Source of the DNA: Nonlabens sp. Hel1_33_55
GTDB taxonomy: Bacteria; Bacteroidota; Bacteroidia; Flavobacteriales; Flavobacteriaceae
Assembly (NCBI RefSeq): GCF_900101765.1
Contig: NZ_LT627735.1
Coordinates: forward strand, 2,139,501 to 2,203,500
Direction: 5' to 3'
DNA: 64,000 bases
Both the position numbers and the translations under genes were made by a program. Of this stretch, positions 6,163 to 15,337 are shown piece by piece. The notes below the pieces were generated by a model. It was not told where the DNA came from, made no database searches, and worked only from the letters and a program-made list of their open reading frames with translations. Within the stretch, counting starts at the first letter, position 1, and each line of letters opens with the position of its first letter.

Positions 6163-8622
6163 ATGATGAACAAAAAAGAACTCTTCCATATCGCCGAGGA
6201 TTTTTTCCAACAACAAGGTTGGGAAGCGTTCCCTTTTCAGAAAAAGACTTGGGAAGCTTTTCTGGCAGGTAAGCATGGACTGCTCAACGCACCTACAGGT
6301 AGCGGGAAAACCTATGCGCTTTGGGTGGCGATTGTTCTTAACTACATCAAAAACAATCCAGATTATAAAACTAAACCAACAAAGGGTTTAAAGGCGATAT
6401 GGATCACGCCGCTGCGTTCTCTTTCTAATGAAATTGCGCAAACTTCCCAACGATTTGTTGACGGCATAGGTTTGCCTTTCACGGTTGGAATTCGCTCTGG
6501 AGACACACCTACTAAAGAGCGCGCGGCACAAATGAAAAACATGCCAGACCTGCTCATCACGACTCCTGAAAGTCTGCATTTGTTGCTGGCGTCAAAGGAC
6601 CATCAAAAGTTTTTCGGTAATCTCAATGCTATTGTTGTGGATGAATGGCACGAACTGCTGGGCACCAAGCGTGGCGTGCAAATGGAACTTGGGATTTCGC
6701 GGTTGTTAGGTTTGAGCAAAGAACTTCGGGTTTGGGGAATCAGTGCGACGATTGGCAATCTAGAACAAGCCCGTCAGGTGTTGCTGGGAGTTGATGAAAC
6801 ACGCTTTCGCGAAAGCGTACTTATCAAAGCAAATCTGAAAAAAGAAATTGAAGTCAAGTCGATTATTCCTGAATCCATGGACAAATTCCCGTGGCGTGGA
6901 CACTTGGGATTGCACTTGATGAAAGAAGTTGTCGAAATCATCAACAGCAGTAAATCCACACTCATTTTCACCAACACGAGAGCGCAATGTGAGCTTTGGT
7001 TTCAAGGCCTGATGACTAATTTTCCTGAACTCGCTGGCGAGGTTGCCATGCATCACGGTTCTATCAATAAGGAAACGAGAATATGGGTCGAGAATGCGAT
7101 TCGCAATGAGAGTTTAAAGGCATGTGTTTGTACTTCTTCCTTAGATCTGGGCGTTGATTTTGCGCCAGTAGAAACCATTATACAAGTTGGCGGACCAAAA
7201 GGTGTCGCCAGATTCTTGCAACGTGCCGGTCGTTCTGGTCATAGACCTGGCGAGACGAGTGTGATTCATTTTTTACCTACCCATGCACTGGAATTAATTG
7301 AAGCTAGCGCGCTTCAAAAAGCAGTTTCCACACAAGCTGTGGAAGATCGACTGCCCTACATTTTGTGCTTTGATGTCCTCATACAGTATTTATGTACGCT
7401 GGCAGTATCAGGCGCATTCTATCCTAAAGAAATTTATCCTGAAGTCAAAAACACTTTTTGCTATGCCAGCATTACAGAGGACGAATGGGACTGGTGTTTG
7501 AGATTGATCGTGCATGGTAGTTCATCGCTGCAGTCATATGATGAGTACAAACGCGTAACTGTTGAAGAAGATGGAAAATACGTCATTACAGATCGTAAAG
7601 TAGCCATGCGTCACCGCCTGCAAATGGGTACCATTGTCACTGCCACAGATGTCACTGTAAAATATGTAACTGGCGGTTACATAGGTTCTATTGAAGAATA
7701 TTTTATAAGCAAGCTATCGCGTGGTGATGTTTTTGTATTTGCTGGTAGAACGTTAGAGTTTATAAGATTGAAAGGAATGGTAGCTCAAGTACGCAACTCT
7801 TCCCGCAAGCGAGCTCAAGTGTCCAACTGGCAAGGTAGTAAGTTACCATTGAGCGCCCAATTGGGCGAATTGCTACGGGAAGAAATGATCAATTTCCAGA
7901 CGGGTAAAAAGCGAACTCCAGAGGTAAAGGCACTGCGTGACATTATTATTAGGCAGCAGCGAGAAAGCATCATCCCGCAGCGTGATCAATTCTTAATTGA
8001 AACTTTTAAAACCCGCGAAGGTTACCATGCGGTATTTTATCCGTTTGAAGGCCGGTTTGTTCACGAGGCGATGGCTGGCGTGATTGCCTATCGTATTAGT
8101 TTATTGAAACCAATCACGTTCTCATTAGCATTCAACGATTATGGTTTTGAAATCTTGAGTGATCAGGAATTTGATATGCAGGAAGTGCTGGACAATAATT
8201 TACTCACTCCAGAAATGCTGTCGCAAGACTTGCAATCCAGCATGAATGCTACTGAAATGGCGCGAAGGAAATTCCGGGATATTGCGGTGATTTCTGGTTT
8301 GGTATTTACGGGTTATCCCAACAAGCTGATCAAGACCAAACACCTTCAAAACAGCAGCCAGTTGTTGTTTGAAGTATTCCGCGACAATGAACCAGAGAAC
8401 TTACTGTTCCGTCAGGCGTATACAGAGACGTTTGAACAGGCCATTGAAGAATACCGATTATTTGATGCTTTGGAACGTATCCAGAATCAAGAAATCGTCT
8501 GGAAAGCATGTCAAAAACCTACGCCGTTTTCGTTTCCTATTATCACGGATCGATTAAGGGAAAAACTAAGTAGCGAAAAGCTCGCCGACCGTATCAAACG
8601 GATGCAGCTGCAATGGGAATGA
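6163..8622 (+). CDS. Ligase-associated DEXH-box helicase, Lhr-like
   Basis: This 819-residue superfamily 2 helicase is predicted to unwind DNA for the ligase/exonuclease pair. Motif I is APTGSGKT (43-50), motif II DEWH (160-163), motif III SAT (194-196) and motif VI QRAGRSGHRPG (about residue 350). The C-terminal half matches the Lhr-core-type winged-helix and DUF4145-free extension typical of the ligase-associated family (TIGR04121 as I recall). The dispersed palindrome is read RFRES at 214-218, between motif III and the second RecA domain. The fourth usual member of such clusters, a metallophosphoesterase, is not downstream here. Confidence 0.92.
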   Translation: MMNKKELFHIAEDFFQQQGWEAFPFQKKTWEAFLAGKHGLLNAPTGSGKTYALWVAIVLNYIKNNPDYKTKPTKGLKAIWITPLRSLSNEIAQTSQRFVDGIGLPFTVGIRSGDTPTKERAAQMKNMPDLLITTPESLHLLLASKDHQKFFGNLNAIVVDEWHELLGTKRGVQMELGISRLLGLSKELRVWGISATIGNLEQARQVLLGVDETRFRESVLIKANLKKEIEVKSIIPESMDKFPWRGHLGLHLMKEVVEIINSSKSTLIFTNTRAQCELWFQGLMTNFPELAGEVAMHHGSINKETRIWVENAIRNESLKACVCTSSLDLGVDFAPVETIIQVGGPKGVARFLQRAGRSGHRPGETSVIHFLPTHALELIEASALQKAVSTQAVEDRLPYILCFDVLIQYLCTLAVSGAFYPKEIYPEVKNTFCYASITEDEWDWCLRLIVHGSSSLQSYDEYKRVTVEEDGKYVITDRKVAMRHRLQMGTIVTATDVTVKYVTGGYIGSIEEYFISKLSRGDVFVFAGRTLEFIRLKGMVAQVRNSSRKRAQVSNWQGSKLPLSAQLGELLREEMINFQTGKKRTPEVKALRDIIIRQQRESIIPQRDQFLIETFKTREGYHAVFYPFEGRFVHEAMAGVIAYRISLLKPITFSLAFNDYGFEILSDQEFDMQEVLDNNLLTPEMLSQDLQSSMNATEMARRKFRDIAVISGLVFTGYPNKLIKTKHLQNSSQLLFEVFRDNEPENLLFRQAYTETFEQAIEEYRLFDALERIQNQEIVWKACQKPTPFSFPIITDRLREKLSSEKLADRIKRMQLQWE
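6802..6817. repeat. Dispersed palindrome, copy 3 (in helicase CDS)
   Basis: Perfect CGCTTTCGCGAAAGCG, read TRFRESV in the helicase at residues 213-219. Confidence 0.95.
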
Positions 8623-8924
8623 GCCGCAAAGCGGCAAATACCAAAACACTAAGTTTCAAATCCCAATTGGAATTATGAAAATGCTTGAATGAAAATTTGC
8701 GTTAGGGATTGAAATGGAAATCCTTTTATCACGCCAGTAGCGTGATTAGAGATTGAAATGGAAAGCCCGACCATGCCGCTTTTGGCGGGATGGGAATGCC
8801 CAGAAAATACGCTCAAAATCAATTGCGATCACTATCACACTCAAAATCTACAATTCATTAATTTATAGTTAATTAGGAATTTGTATGAATTATCCTAAGA
8901 TATATTTGAGGACTTAAATCACCC
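8623..8924. other. Intergenic region with REP-like hairpin units
   Basis: About 300 bp without a gene. A GCCGC/GCGGC hairpin (8623-8635) directly follows the helicase stop. Two copies of the core GATTGAAATGGAAA (8707-8720 and 8751-8764) flank a perfect hairpin ATCACGC/GCGTGAT (8728-8746). A third stem-like segment follows (about 8767-8801, CCGCTTTTGGCGG). The rest is AT-rich and presumably holds the promoter of the 8925 gene, but I found no clean TAnnTTTG. Confidence 0.6.
8699..8801. repeat. REP-like pair with GATTGAAATGGAAA core
   Basis: Two unequal units share AGxGATTGAAATGGAAA and each is followed by a stem-loop. Similar GGGATTGAA...GGAAATCC units are, from memory, frequent behind genes in this family of bacteria. 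Only two units of differing length are present, so it is not a CRISPR. Confidence 0.6.
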
Positions 8925-10106
8925 ATGGAAAATTCCAAACATTTTTACGCAAATCTGAAAGCAGAAAACGCTGCGGTTAGAAAAATACTAAGACGTGAAA
9001 GCGCTTTTGTGAATGTGCCTAACGACTGGCACGTGGTGGTAGCAGATGTTCAAAATAGTACGGCTGCGGTAAACAAAGGGTTGCATAACAACGTGAACCT
9101 TGCGGCGACCGGTAGTGTAGCTACCGTTATGAATATTGCAAAAGTGAAATTGAAGGATGAGGAAATCCCCTATTTCTTTGGCGGTGATGGCGTGACTTTT
9201 TTGACCCATCAAGATATTGTCGAGACTGTTATTACGGCACTTAAAACCTATAAAACACACGTCAAGGAAAACCTACATCTCATTTTGAAAGTAGGAAGTA
9301 TGCCTGTTTCAGAAATTTATGAAGCTCGCAATAAAATTAGCATTGCAAAATGCGAAATCAATGATTTTCTCAATATTCCGGTACTTATTGGAAATGGACT
9401 CAAGTTTGCAGAGCGCCAGATCAAGGATAATTTTGAAACTCTACAGGGTAACACAGATTACCTAAAGAATATTGATTTAAAAGGCATGGAATGCCGCTGG
9501 GAAGAAATAGCACCCAGAAATAAAGAAAATCAAGTGGTTTGCCTACTGGCATTATGTTCTGATGAAGCACAACAGGCAACGACCTATGCAGAGATCATGG
9601 ACATCATTCATTTGGTTTTTGGAGATCTCAAAGAACGCCAGCCCATCACCACTACCCGATTGAAATTGAACGCAACCGTCGATAAAATCAGGAAAGAAAT
9701 GATGGCACGATTGGGCAAGGAAGATATGGGTTACCTCATGAAAAACTGGTTGATTACCTATTTTGGCACGTTCTACTTCAAGTTTTTCAAAGAAGGAAAA
9801 CAATACCTGTCTAAAGTGAGCCAGTTATCTGACACCATCATGTTTGACGGTACACTCAACACCGTGATGGAAGGAAGCCCTAGCCAGATCGAATCCCTGC
9901 GCAACTATCTGGATATGATGGAGAGAGAAGGTCGCATCACTTATGGGATTCACACAACCTATGCATCTGTAATGAGCTGCTACGTGCAGGATCGCAAGAA
10001 CAATCACGTTCATTTTGTGGACGGTACTGAAGGTGGTTACACATCTGCCGCGGTGATTTTCAAGAATAAATTGGGTCTAAGCGGCCTGACACCTGCTATA
10101 GGCTAG
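8925..10106 (+). CDS. DUF3095 family protein, nucleotide-cyclase-like N-terminus
   Basis: This 393-residue cytoplasmic protein has the features of DUF3095. In the N-terminal part, VVADVQNSTAAVNKG (38-52) and FFGGDGVTFL (84-93) look like the two metal-binding aspartate motifs of class III nucleotide cyclases (D41 and D88). The family's function is unknown to me, so the cyclase link is inference from the motif spacing. The rest is mixed alpha/beta with no recognised motif. The gene stands alone between a repeat-rich gap and ileS. A dispersed palindrome lies 15 bp behind its stop. Confidence 0.75.
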   Translation: MENSKHFYANLKAENAAVRKILRRESAFVNVPNDWHVVVADVQNSTAAVNKGLHNNVNLAATGSVATVMNIAKVKLKDEEIPYFFGGDGVTFLTHQDIVETVITALKTYKTHVKENLHLILKVGSMPVSEIYEARNKISIAKCEINDFLNIPVLIGNGLKFAERQIKDNFETLQGNTDYLKNIDLKGMECRWEEIAPRNKENQVVCLLALCSDEAQQATTYAEIMDIIHLVFGDLKERQPITTTRLKLNATVDKIRKEMMARLGKEDMGYLMKNWLITYFGTFYFKFFKEGKQYLSKVSQLSDTIMFDGTLNTVMEGSPSQIESLRNYLDMMEREGRITYGIHTTYASVMSCYVQDRKNNHVHFVDGTEGGYTSAAVIFKNKLGLSGLTPAIG

Positions 10107-10120
10107 ATTTGTAGTGGTAT

Positions 10121-10135
10121 CGCTTTCGCGAAAGC
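10121..10135. repeat. Dispersed palindrome, copy 4 (3' of DUF3095)
   Basis: CGCTTTCGCGAAAGC begins 15 bp after the stop codon at 10106. The last G of the 16-mer is replaced by A. Confidence 0.9.
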
Positions 10136-10214
10136 ATAATACTCACAATCTCTTACACCACAAACTGTCCTAGCGATAGCAATACATTTCAATTAAAAAC
10201 TTCCCTTTTTTCCT

Positions 10215-10222
10215 TACTTTTG
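10215..10222 (+). promoter_or_regulatory. -7 element TACTTTTG of ileS
   Basis: TACTTTTG followed by CCAGCC lies 22 bp before the ileS ATG, resembling the other TAnnTTTGc elements before rplM, pyrH and asnS. No clear -33 TTG. Confidence 0.6.
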
Positions 10223-10244
10223 CCAGCCTTAAAACAGTGGTGAA

Positions 10245-13200
10245 ATGAGTACTAAATTCAAGGAATACAAAGGGTTGAACCTACCAGAAGTTGATGAACG
10301 CATCAAGGCATTTTGGAAGGAAAACGATATTTTCAATAAGTCGGTAACGACTCGTGAGGGAAATGAGCCTTTTATTTTCTTTGAAGGACCACCATCTGCT
10401 AACGGCCTTCCTGGTATTCACCACGTAATGGGTCGAACGATTAAGGATCTCTTTTGCCGTTTTAAAACCCAGCAAGGATATCAAGTCAACCGCAAGGCCG
10501 GTTGGGATACACACGGTCTTCCTGTAGAATTAGGCGTTGAAAAAGCGCTGGGAATTACTAAGGAAGATATAGGCACTAAAATTAGTGTTGAAGAGTACAA
10601 CGAGGAATGTAAAAAAGCCGTCCTCAAATACACGGACATCTGGAGCAAACTCACTGATGATATGGGCTACTGGGTAGATATGGAAGATCCATACATTACC
10701 TACAAGTCCAAATATATGGAGTCTGTCTGGTGGTTGTTGAAAGAGATCTATTCCAAGGATTTGATCTATAAAGGCTACACGATCCAGCCGTATTCGCCAG
10801 CTGCAGGAACAGGTTTGAGTTCGCATGAGTTGAATCAACCTGGAACCTATCAAGATGTTACCGATACTACGGTGACCGCCCAATTTAAAGTCGTGGATCT
10901 GTCAACATTACCGTTTGCAGCAAGTGGTGAAGTCTTTTTCCTAGCCTGGACCACAACGCCATGGACGCTGCCTTCTAACGTTGCCTTGACTGTTGGCCCT
11001 AAGATTGACTACGTTCTTGTAGAAACTTTCAATCAATATACTGGAGAACCTATGCAGGTCATTCTTGCAGAAAAGCTGGTAAGTTATCAATTCGGTAAGA
11101 AATATCACAATGTTGAGGATGAGTCCGCTTTCGCGAAAGCGAAACAAGCCTACCAACTTTCTGATAAGAAAATACCATACAGAATCCTTGGAAGCTGCAA
11201 AGGAACTGACCTCATCAACGTGCGCTACGAGCAATTGTTGACCTATGCATTGCCTTATGAAAACGCCCATGATGCCTTTAGAGTCATCGCCGGAGACTTT
11301 GTAACTACAGAGGACGGAACTGGAATCGTGCATACCGCGCCAACTTTTGGAGCAGATGATGCGCTGGTTTCCAAGCAAGCAAACCCACCAATACCGCCAT
11401 TGTTGGTTTTGGATGAATATAAAAACCCAGTGCCGCTGGTAACGCTTCAAGGGAAATTCCGTGATGAGTTGCCGTTTATAGGTGGGAAATATGTGAAGAA
11501 TGAATATTTCGCAGAAGGTGAAGCTCCAGAGCGATCTGTAGATGTGGATATTGCCATCAAATTAAAAGAGGACAATCGTGCTTTTAAGGTCGAGAAATAC
11601 GTGCACAGTTACCCACATTGTTGGAGGACTGACAAACCTGTATTATACTATCCGCTGGACAGCTGGTTTATTAAAGTGACCGAGTTCAAGGACCGAATGC
11701 ACGAGCTGAACAAGTCCATCAACTGGAAGCCTAAATCTACTGGAGAAGGACGTTTTGGCAACTGGCTTGCAAATGCCAATGACTGGAATCTTTCCAGGTC
11801 CAGATTCTGGGGAATCCCTTTGCCTATCTGGAGAAATGAGACAGGTACTGAGGTAACGATCATTGGTTCCATTGAAGAATTGATGGCTGAAATCGAGAAA
11901 TCTATTGCCGCTGGTTTTATGACTGAGAATCCGTTTGAGGGATTCAAGTCTGGTGATATGAGCGAGGCCAATTATGATCTTGTTGACCTGCACAAAAATG
12001 TGGTCGATGCGATTTATCTTGTTGGAAAGAATGGAGAAAAACTGACTCGTGAAGCAGATCTGATTGATGTTTGGTTTGACTCTGGTTCAATGCCCTATTC
12101 CCAATGGCACTATCCATTCGAGAATAAAGAAGATGTTGAAAACCAACTAAGAAAAGCAGACTTCATTGCTGAAGGTGTGGATCAAACACGCGGCTGGTTC
12201 TATACTCTGCATGCCATCGCCACCATGATCAGTGATGATGTGGCTTATAAAAATGTAGTATCCAACGGTCTTGTACTTGACAAAAATGGACAGAAAATGT
12301 CTAAACGTCTAGGCAACGCCGCAGATCCTTTTAAGACATTAGGGAAATACGGTGCAGATGCCACGAGATGGTATATGGTGAGCAATGCCAATCCTTGGGA
12401 CAATCTCAAGTTTGACCTTGATGGAATCACTGAGGTACAGCGCAAGTTCTTCGGGACGCTTTATAATACCTACAGCTTCTTTGCTTTGTACGCTAATGTT
12501 GATGGGTTCAGCTTTCGCGAAAGCGAAATACCTCTAGCAGATCGTCCAGAGATTGATCGTTGGGTTCTCTCAGAATTGAACACGTTAATCAAGGACACAA
12601 CGGCTTTCTACGAAGATTATGAACCCACGAAAGCTGCAAGAGCGATCACGACTTTTGTTACTGAAAACTTGAGCAACTGGTACGTACGTTTGTGTAGAAG
12701 GAGATTTTGGAAAGGCGATTATCAGCAGGATAAAATCGCCGCTTACCAAACTCTTTATACTTGTTTGAAAACGGTAGCTCAATTGGGTGCGCCTATTGCA
12801 CCTTTCTTTATGGATCAATTATATCGAGATCTTACAATTGTTTGTGAAACAGATGCTAGCGAAAGTGTTCATTTATCGAAATTTCCTACATTTGATGAAA
12901 ATGCTATCGATCCAGAACTAGAAGAAAAGATGCACAAGGCACAAATTATATCAAGCTTGACGCTTTCCCTACGTAAAAAGGAAAGTATTAAAGTGCGTCA
13001 ACCTTTGCAACGTATCATGATACCAGTTCTGGCACAACACGATAAAGAGCAAATTGAAGCTATTGCAGATCTTGTAAAAAGTGAGGTGAACGTGAAAGAA
13101 ATTGAACTGATCGATGACGCCAGTGGTATACTTGTCAAAGAGATCAAGCCCAACTTTAAGGCATTGGGGCCGCGATTTGGGAAAGACATGAAACTGGTTG

Positions 13201-13655
13201 CTGGGTTGATAAATAGTTTTCAACAAGAGGACATCGCTTTGTTAGAAAAAACAGGCGAAAAATCAATTGATGTTGATGGAAAACAAATTACTTTGGGCCT
13301 TGATGATGTGGAGATAACCTCCAAGGATATAGAAGGATGGCTCGTGGCAAATCAATCTGGAATCACGGTAGCGCTAGACGTTTCCATATCTCCAGAACTT
13401 AAAAAAGAAGGGATTTCCAGAGAGCTGGTCAACAGGATCCAAAACATTAGAAAAGATTCTGGACTTGAGGTTACTGATCGCATCACCATTGAATTACAAG
13501 CGCAGGATGAAATTGATGCTGCCGTGCAGAGTAATGAGCAGTATATTAAAGATGAAACGCTTGCAGATAGTATTGAAATAATCAACCAACTTGATAACGG
13601 TACGGAAATTGATTTTGACGAATTAACTACGGTTATCCGAATTAAAAAAATATAA
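10245..13655 (+). CDS. ileS: Isoleucyl-tRNA synthetase
   Basis: This 1136-residue class I synthetase charges tRNA-Ile with isoleucine. The HIGH-equivalent is GIHH (57-60) in the PPSANGLPGIHH block. KMSKR is at 684-688, and the editing domain lies between. Length and lack of a C-terminal zinc finger fit the longer bacterial/eukaryote-like IleRS subgroup. Two copies of the dispersed palindrome are read in frame: AFAKA at 295-299 in the editing domain and FRES at 757-760 near the start of the anticodon-binding domain. The downstream DksA-like gene starts 2 bp after the stop, so the two are co-transcribed. Confidence 0.97.
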   Translation: MSTKFKEYKGLNLPEVDERIKAFWKENDIFNKSVTTREGNEPFIFFEGPPSANGLPGIHHVMGRTIKDLFCRFKTQQGYQVNRKAGWDTHGLPVELGVEKALGITKEDIGTKISVEEYNEECKKAVLKYTDIWSKLTDDMGYWVDMEDPYITYKSKYMESVWWLLKEIYSKDLIYKGYTIQPYSPAAGTGLSSHELNQPGTYQDVTDTTVTAQFKVVDLSTLPFAASGEVFFLAWTTTPWTLPSNVALTVGPKIDYVLVETFNQYTGEPMQVILAEKLVSYQFGKKYHNVEDESAFAKAKQAYQLSDKKIPYRILGSCKGTDLINVRYEQLLTYALPYENAHDAFRVIAGDFVTTEDGTGIVHTAPTFGADDALVSKQANPPIPPLLVLDEYKNPVPLVTLQGKFRDELPFIGGKYVKNEYFAEGEAPERSVDVDIAIKLKEDNRAFKVEKYVHSYPHCWRTDKPVLYYPLDSWFIKVTEFKDRMHELNKSINWKPKSTGEGRFGNWLANANDWNLSRSRFWGIPLPIWRNETGTEVTIIGSIEELMAEIEKSIAAGFMTENPFEGFKSGDMSEANYDLVDLHKNVVDAIYLVGKNGEKLTREADLIDVWFDSGSMPYSQWHYPFENKEDVENQLRKADFIAEGVDQTRGWFYTLHAIATMISDDVAYKNVVSNGLVLDKNGQKMSKRLGNAADPFKTLGKYGADATRWYMVSNANPWDNLKFDLDGITEVQRKFFGTLYNTYSFFALYANVDGFSFRESEIPLADRPEIDRWVLSELNTLIKDTTAFYEDYEPTKAARAITTFVTENLSNWYVRLCRRRFWKGDYQQDKIAAYQTLYTCLKTVAQLGAPIAPFFMDQLYRDLTIVCETDASESVHLSKFPTFDENAIDPELEEKMHKAQIISSLTLSLRKKESIKVRQPLQRIMIPVLAQHDKEQIEAIADLVKSEVNVKEIELIDDASGILVKEIKPNFKALGPRFGKDMKLVAGLINSFQQEDIALLEKTGEKSIDVDGKQITLGLDDVEITSKDIEGWLVANQSGITVALDVSISPELKKEGISRELVNRIQNIRKDSGLEVTDRITIELQAQDEIDAAVQSNEQYIKDETLADSIEIINQLDNGTEIDFDELTTVIRIKKI
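11126..11141. repeat. Dispersed palindrome, copy 5 (in ileS)
   Basis: Perfect 16-mer read SAFAKAK in the IleRS editing-domain region. Confidence 0.95.
12511..12525. repeat. Dispersed palindrome, copy 6 (in ileS)
   Basis: GCTTTCGCGAAAGCG read SFRESE, a different frame from copy 5 in the same gene. Confidence 0.95.
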
Positions 13656-13657
13656 AT

Positions 13658-14047
13658 ATGAGCAGCTCTACTGACGAAAAAGTAAGATATAGCGATAAAG
13701 ATCTAGCCTATTTCAAAGAAATAGTCAAGACTAAAATTGCAGAGGCCACTGAACAATATGAATTGATCAAAAGTGCATATATGAACGATGCAGACAATGG
13801 TACTGATGATACAGCGCCACAATTCAAAGCATTTGATGAAGGTAGCGCCGTAATGAGTAAAGAGGCCAACAGCGCTCTTGCCATACGTCAGGAAAAATTC
13901 ATCCGTGATTTAAAAAATGCATTGATTCGCATTGAAAATAAATCATATGGCGTTTGTAGAGTTACTGGTAAACTTATTGCCAAAGCTAGACTAGAATTAG
14001 TACCTCACGCAACGCTTAGCATTGAAGCTAAGAATATGCAGGATTAA
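13658..14047 (+). CDS. TraR/DksA-family regulator with degenerate zinc finger
   Basis: This 129-residue protein resembles DksA, which binds the RNA polymerase secondary channel and tunes transcription with ppGpp. The N-terminal half is helical and the C-terminal part is YGVCRVTGKLIAKARLELVPHATLSIEA. Only one cysteine remains of the usual four-Cys zinc finger; threonine and histidine occupy other positions, so zinc binding is doubtful. This C-terminal form is common in Bacteroidetes as I recall it. It follows ileS by 2 bp and is 5 bp ahead of a secreted protein gene, so it is likely expressed with the synthetase. Confidence 0.85.
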   Translation: MSSSTDEKVRYSDKDLAYFKEIVKTKIAEATEQYELIKSAYMNDADNGTDDTAPQFKAFDEGSAVMSKEANSALAIRQEKFIRDLKNALIRIENKSYGVCRVTGKLIAKARLELVPHATLSIEAKNMQD

Positions 14048-14052
14048 TCCTA

Positions 14053-14676
14053 ATGAAATCAACTAATAGCATCATTAGAACACTTTTTATGTGTTTTATG
14101 ATGCTATTTACTTTTTTCAGCTATTCACAGAATGATGCAACTACTTTCCATACTGTAGTGGTTGAAATGGTCAACTTTGTGGATTTGCAAATAGATGCAA
14201 GCAACGAATCAGATTCGTATTCCATCAATGAAAAGCAATCTGGAGAATACAGTGAAGCTGTAGTTTTCAAATCATACGTTGCTAATGACACTTTATTTTT
14301 TGAGGACTCCATCAGTCCGGTGTTTGAATTACCGCAAGACAAGCTTAGTGCTCATAAAATCACAGATTCAAAAGCTCACATCAAGATACCTGCAAATAAG
14401 TCCGTTTTCATAAGTATGGATCATACTAACGCTTTGATCACTGGTAGTTTTGAGCAGCTAAGAGTAAATGTTAGGAATGGTGCAATAACCTTTGATTCAA
14501 TTACTGGAAATACAGAGGTGGTCACCATCAATGCTAATGTATCTGGTGTCAATTTCAAGAATTATAAAGTAAGTGCTACCACCAGAAATGGAGTTGTCGT
14601 TTCAAGACACAAAAAAGGCCTTTCACGGTACACGTTTGATGTTGAAAGCGTCAACGGCAATATTGAAATTCAATGA
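14053..14676 (+). CDS. Secreted beta-structured protein, putative adhesin-like
   Basis: This 207-residue protein has an N-terminal signal (TLFMCFMMLFTFFSYSQ, cleavage expected near residues 25-27). The mature part is rich in short beta-strand repeats ending in NG turns (RNGAITFDSITGNTEV, TRNGVVVS, SVNGNIEIQ), a pattern like the DUF4097/DUF2807 putative auto-transporter adhesins. The function is unknown. It sits 5 bp after the DksA-like gene and 37 bp before lspA, in the same direction, so it is probably in the ileS operon. Confidence 0.65.
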   Translation: MKSTNSIIRTLFMCFMMLFTFFSYSQNDATTFHTVVVEMVNFVDLQIDASNESDSYSINEKQSGEYSEAVVFKSYVANDTLFFEDSISPVFELPQDKLSAHKITDSKAHIKIPANKSVFISMDHTNALITGSFEQLRVNVRNGAITFDSITGNTEVVTINANVSGVNFKNYKVSATTRNGVVVSRHKKGLSRYTFDVESVNGNIEIQ

Positions 14677-14713
14677 CATTTTTAAGTATCTTGCCCCAAA
14701 ACAGTCCCTATTA

Positions 14714-15325
14714 ATGAAGTTATATAAAGCAATTCTTATCATTGTAGCTGTTCTATTTATAGATCAAGCAAGTAAGATTTACATCAAGTTGAATTATATG
14801 CTTCGGGATTCTAGAAATCCTATACTAGATTGGGACAAATTCCAGCTTTTATTTTATGAAAACCCAGGTGCTGCTTGGGGTTTTGAGCTACCAGGAGATT
14901 ATGGTAAAATAATACTTACTGTTTTTAGAATTTTTGCGATTTGTGGAATAGGGTATTGGCTTTGGAAAAGCGTTAGAGATAAAAGTCATTCTATTCTTAT
15001 TGTGTGTATCGCTCTCATCTTTGCAGGTGCTTTTGGAAATATCATCGACAGTGTTTTCTATGGTAAAATATTTTCTAGCAGCATGAACAGCGTTGCCACG
15101 TTTCTACCAGAAAATGGAGGCTATGGCTCATGGTTTCACGGTGAGGTGGTAGATATGTTGTATTTCCCATTATTTGACGGCACATGGCCTCAATGGGTGC
15201 CTAGTGTTGGAGGTCAACAATTCACATTCTTCAATGCAGTATTCAATGTCGCTGATAGCGCCATAACCGTTGGTGTGATATTGCTAATTCTTTTTAGCAA
15301 AAAAGCTTTTCCTGATAAGAAGTAA
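14714..15325 (+). CDS. lspA: Lipoprotein signal peptidase (signal peptidase II)
   Basis: This 203-residue inner-membrane aspartyl protease cleaves prolipoprotein signal peptides after lipidation. Visible hallmarks are FIDQASK in the first helix, NPGAAWGF, the first catalytic aspartate in GAFGNIIDSVFYG and the second in FNVADSAITVG. Four transmembrane segments are evident. It is longer than E. coli LspA because of a periplasmic loop between the catalytic residues (SSSMNSVATFLPENGG region), usual for Bacteroidetes. The frame is open upstream into the adhesin-like gene, but the ATG at 14714 gives the normal N-terminus. Substrates in this window include several lipoproteins. Confidence 0.95.
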   Translation: MKLYKAILIIVAVLFIDQASKIYIKLNYMLRDSRNPILDWDKFQLLFYENPGAAWGFELPGDYGKIILTVFRIFAICGIGYWLWKSVRDKSHSILIVCIALIFAGAFGNIIDSVFYGKIFSSSMNSVATFLPENGGYGSWFHGEVVDMLYFPLFDGTWPQWVPSVGGQQFTFFNAVFNVADSAITVGVILLILFSKKAFPDKK

Positions 15326-15337
15326 TAGCTGAAGAAA

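Noticed and set aside
5824..6276. 150-codon minus-strand ORF across the ligase end and helicase start
   Set aside because: It is the antisense of two conserved genes and of repeat copy C, with no recognisable protein.
6760..7056. 98-codon minus-strand ORF inside the helicase
   Set aside because: Shadow of the conserved helicase reading frame; the palindrome has no stop codon in any frame and so lengthens antisense ORFs.
8699..8801. CRISPR-like repeat
   Set aside because: Only two units of unequal length with stem-loops between, no spacers of constant size, no cas genes.
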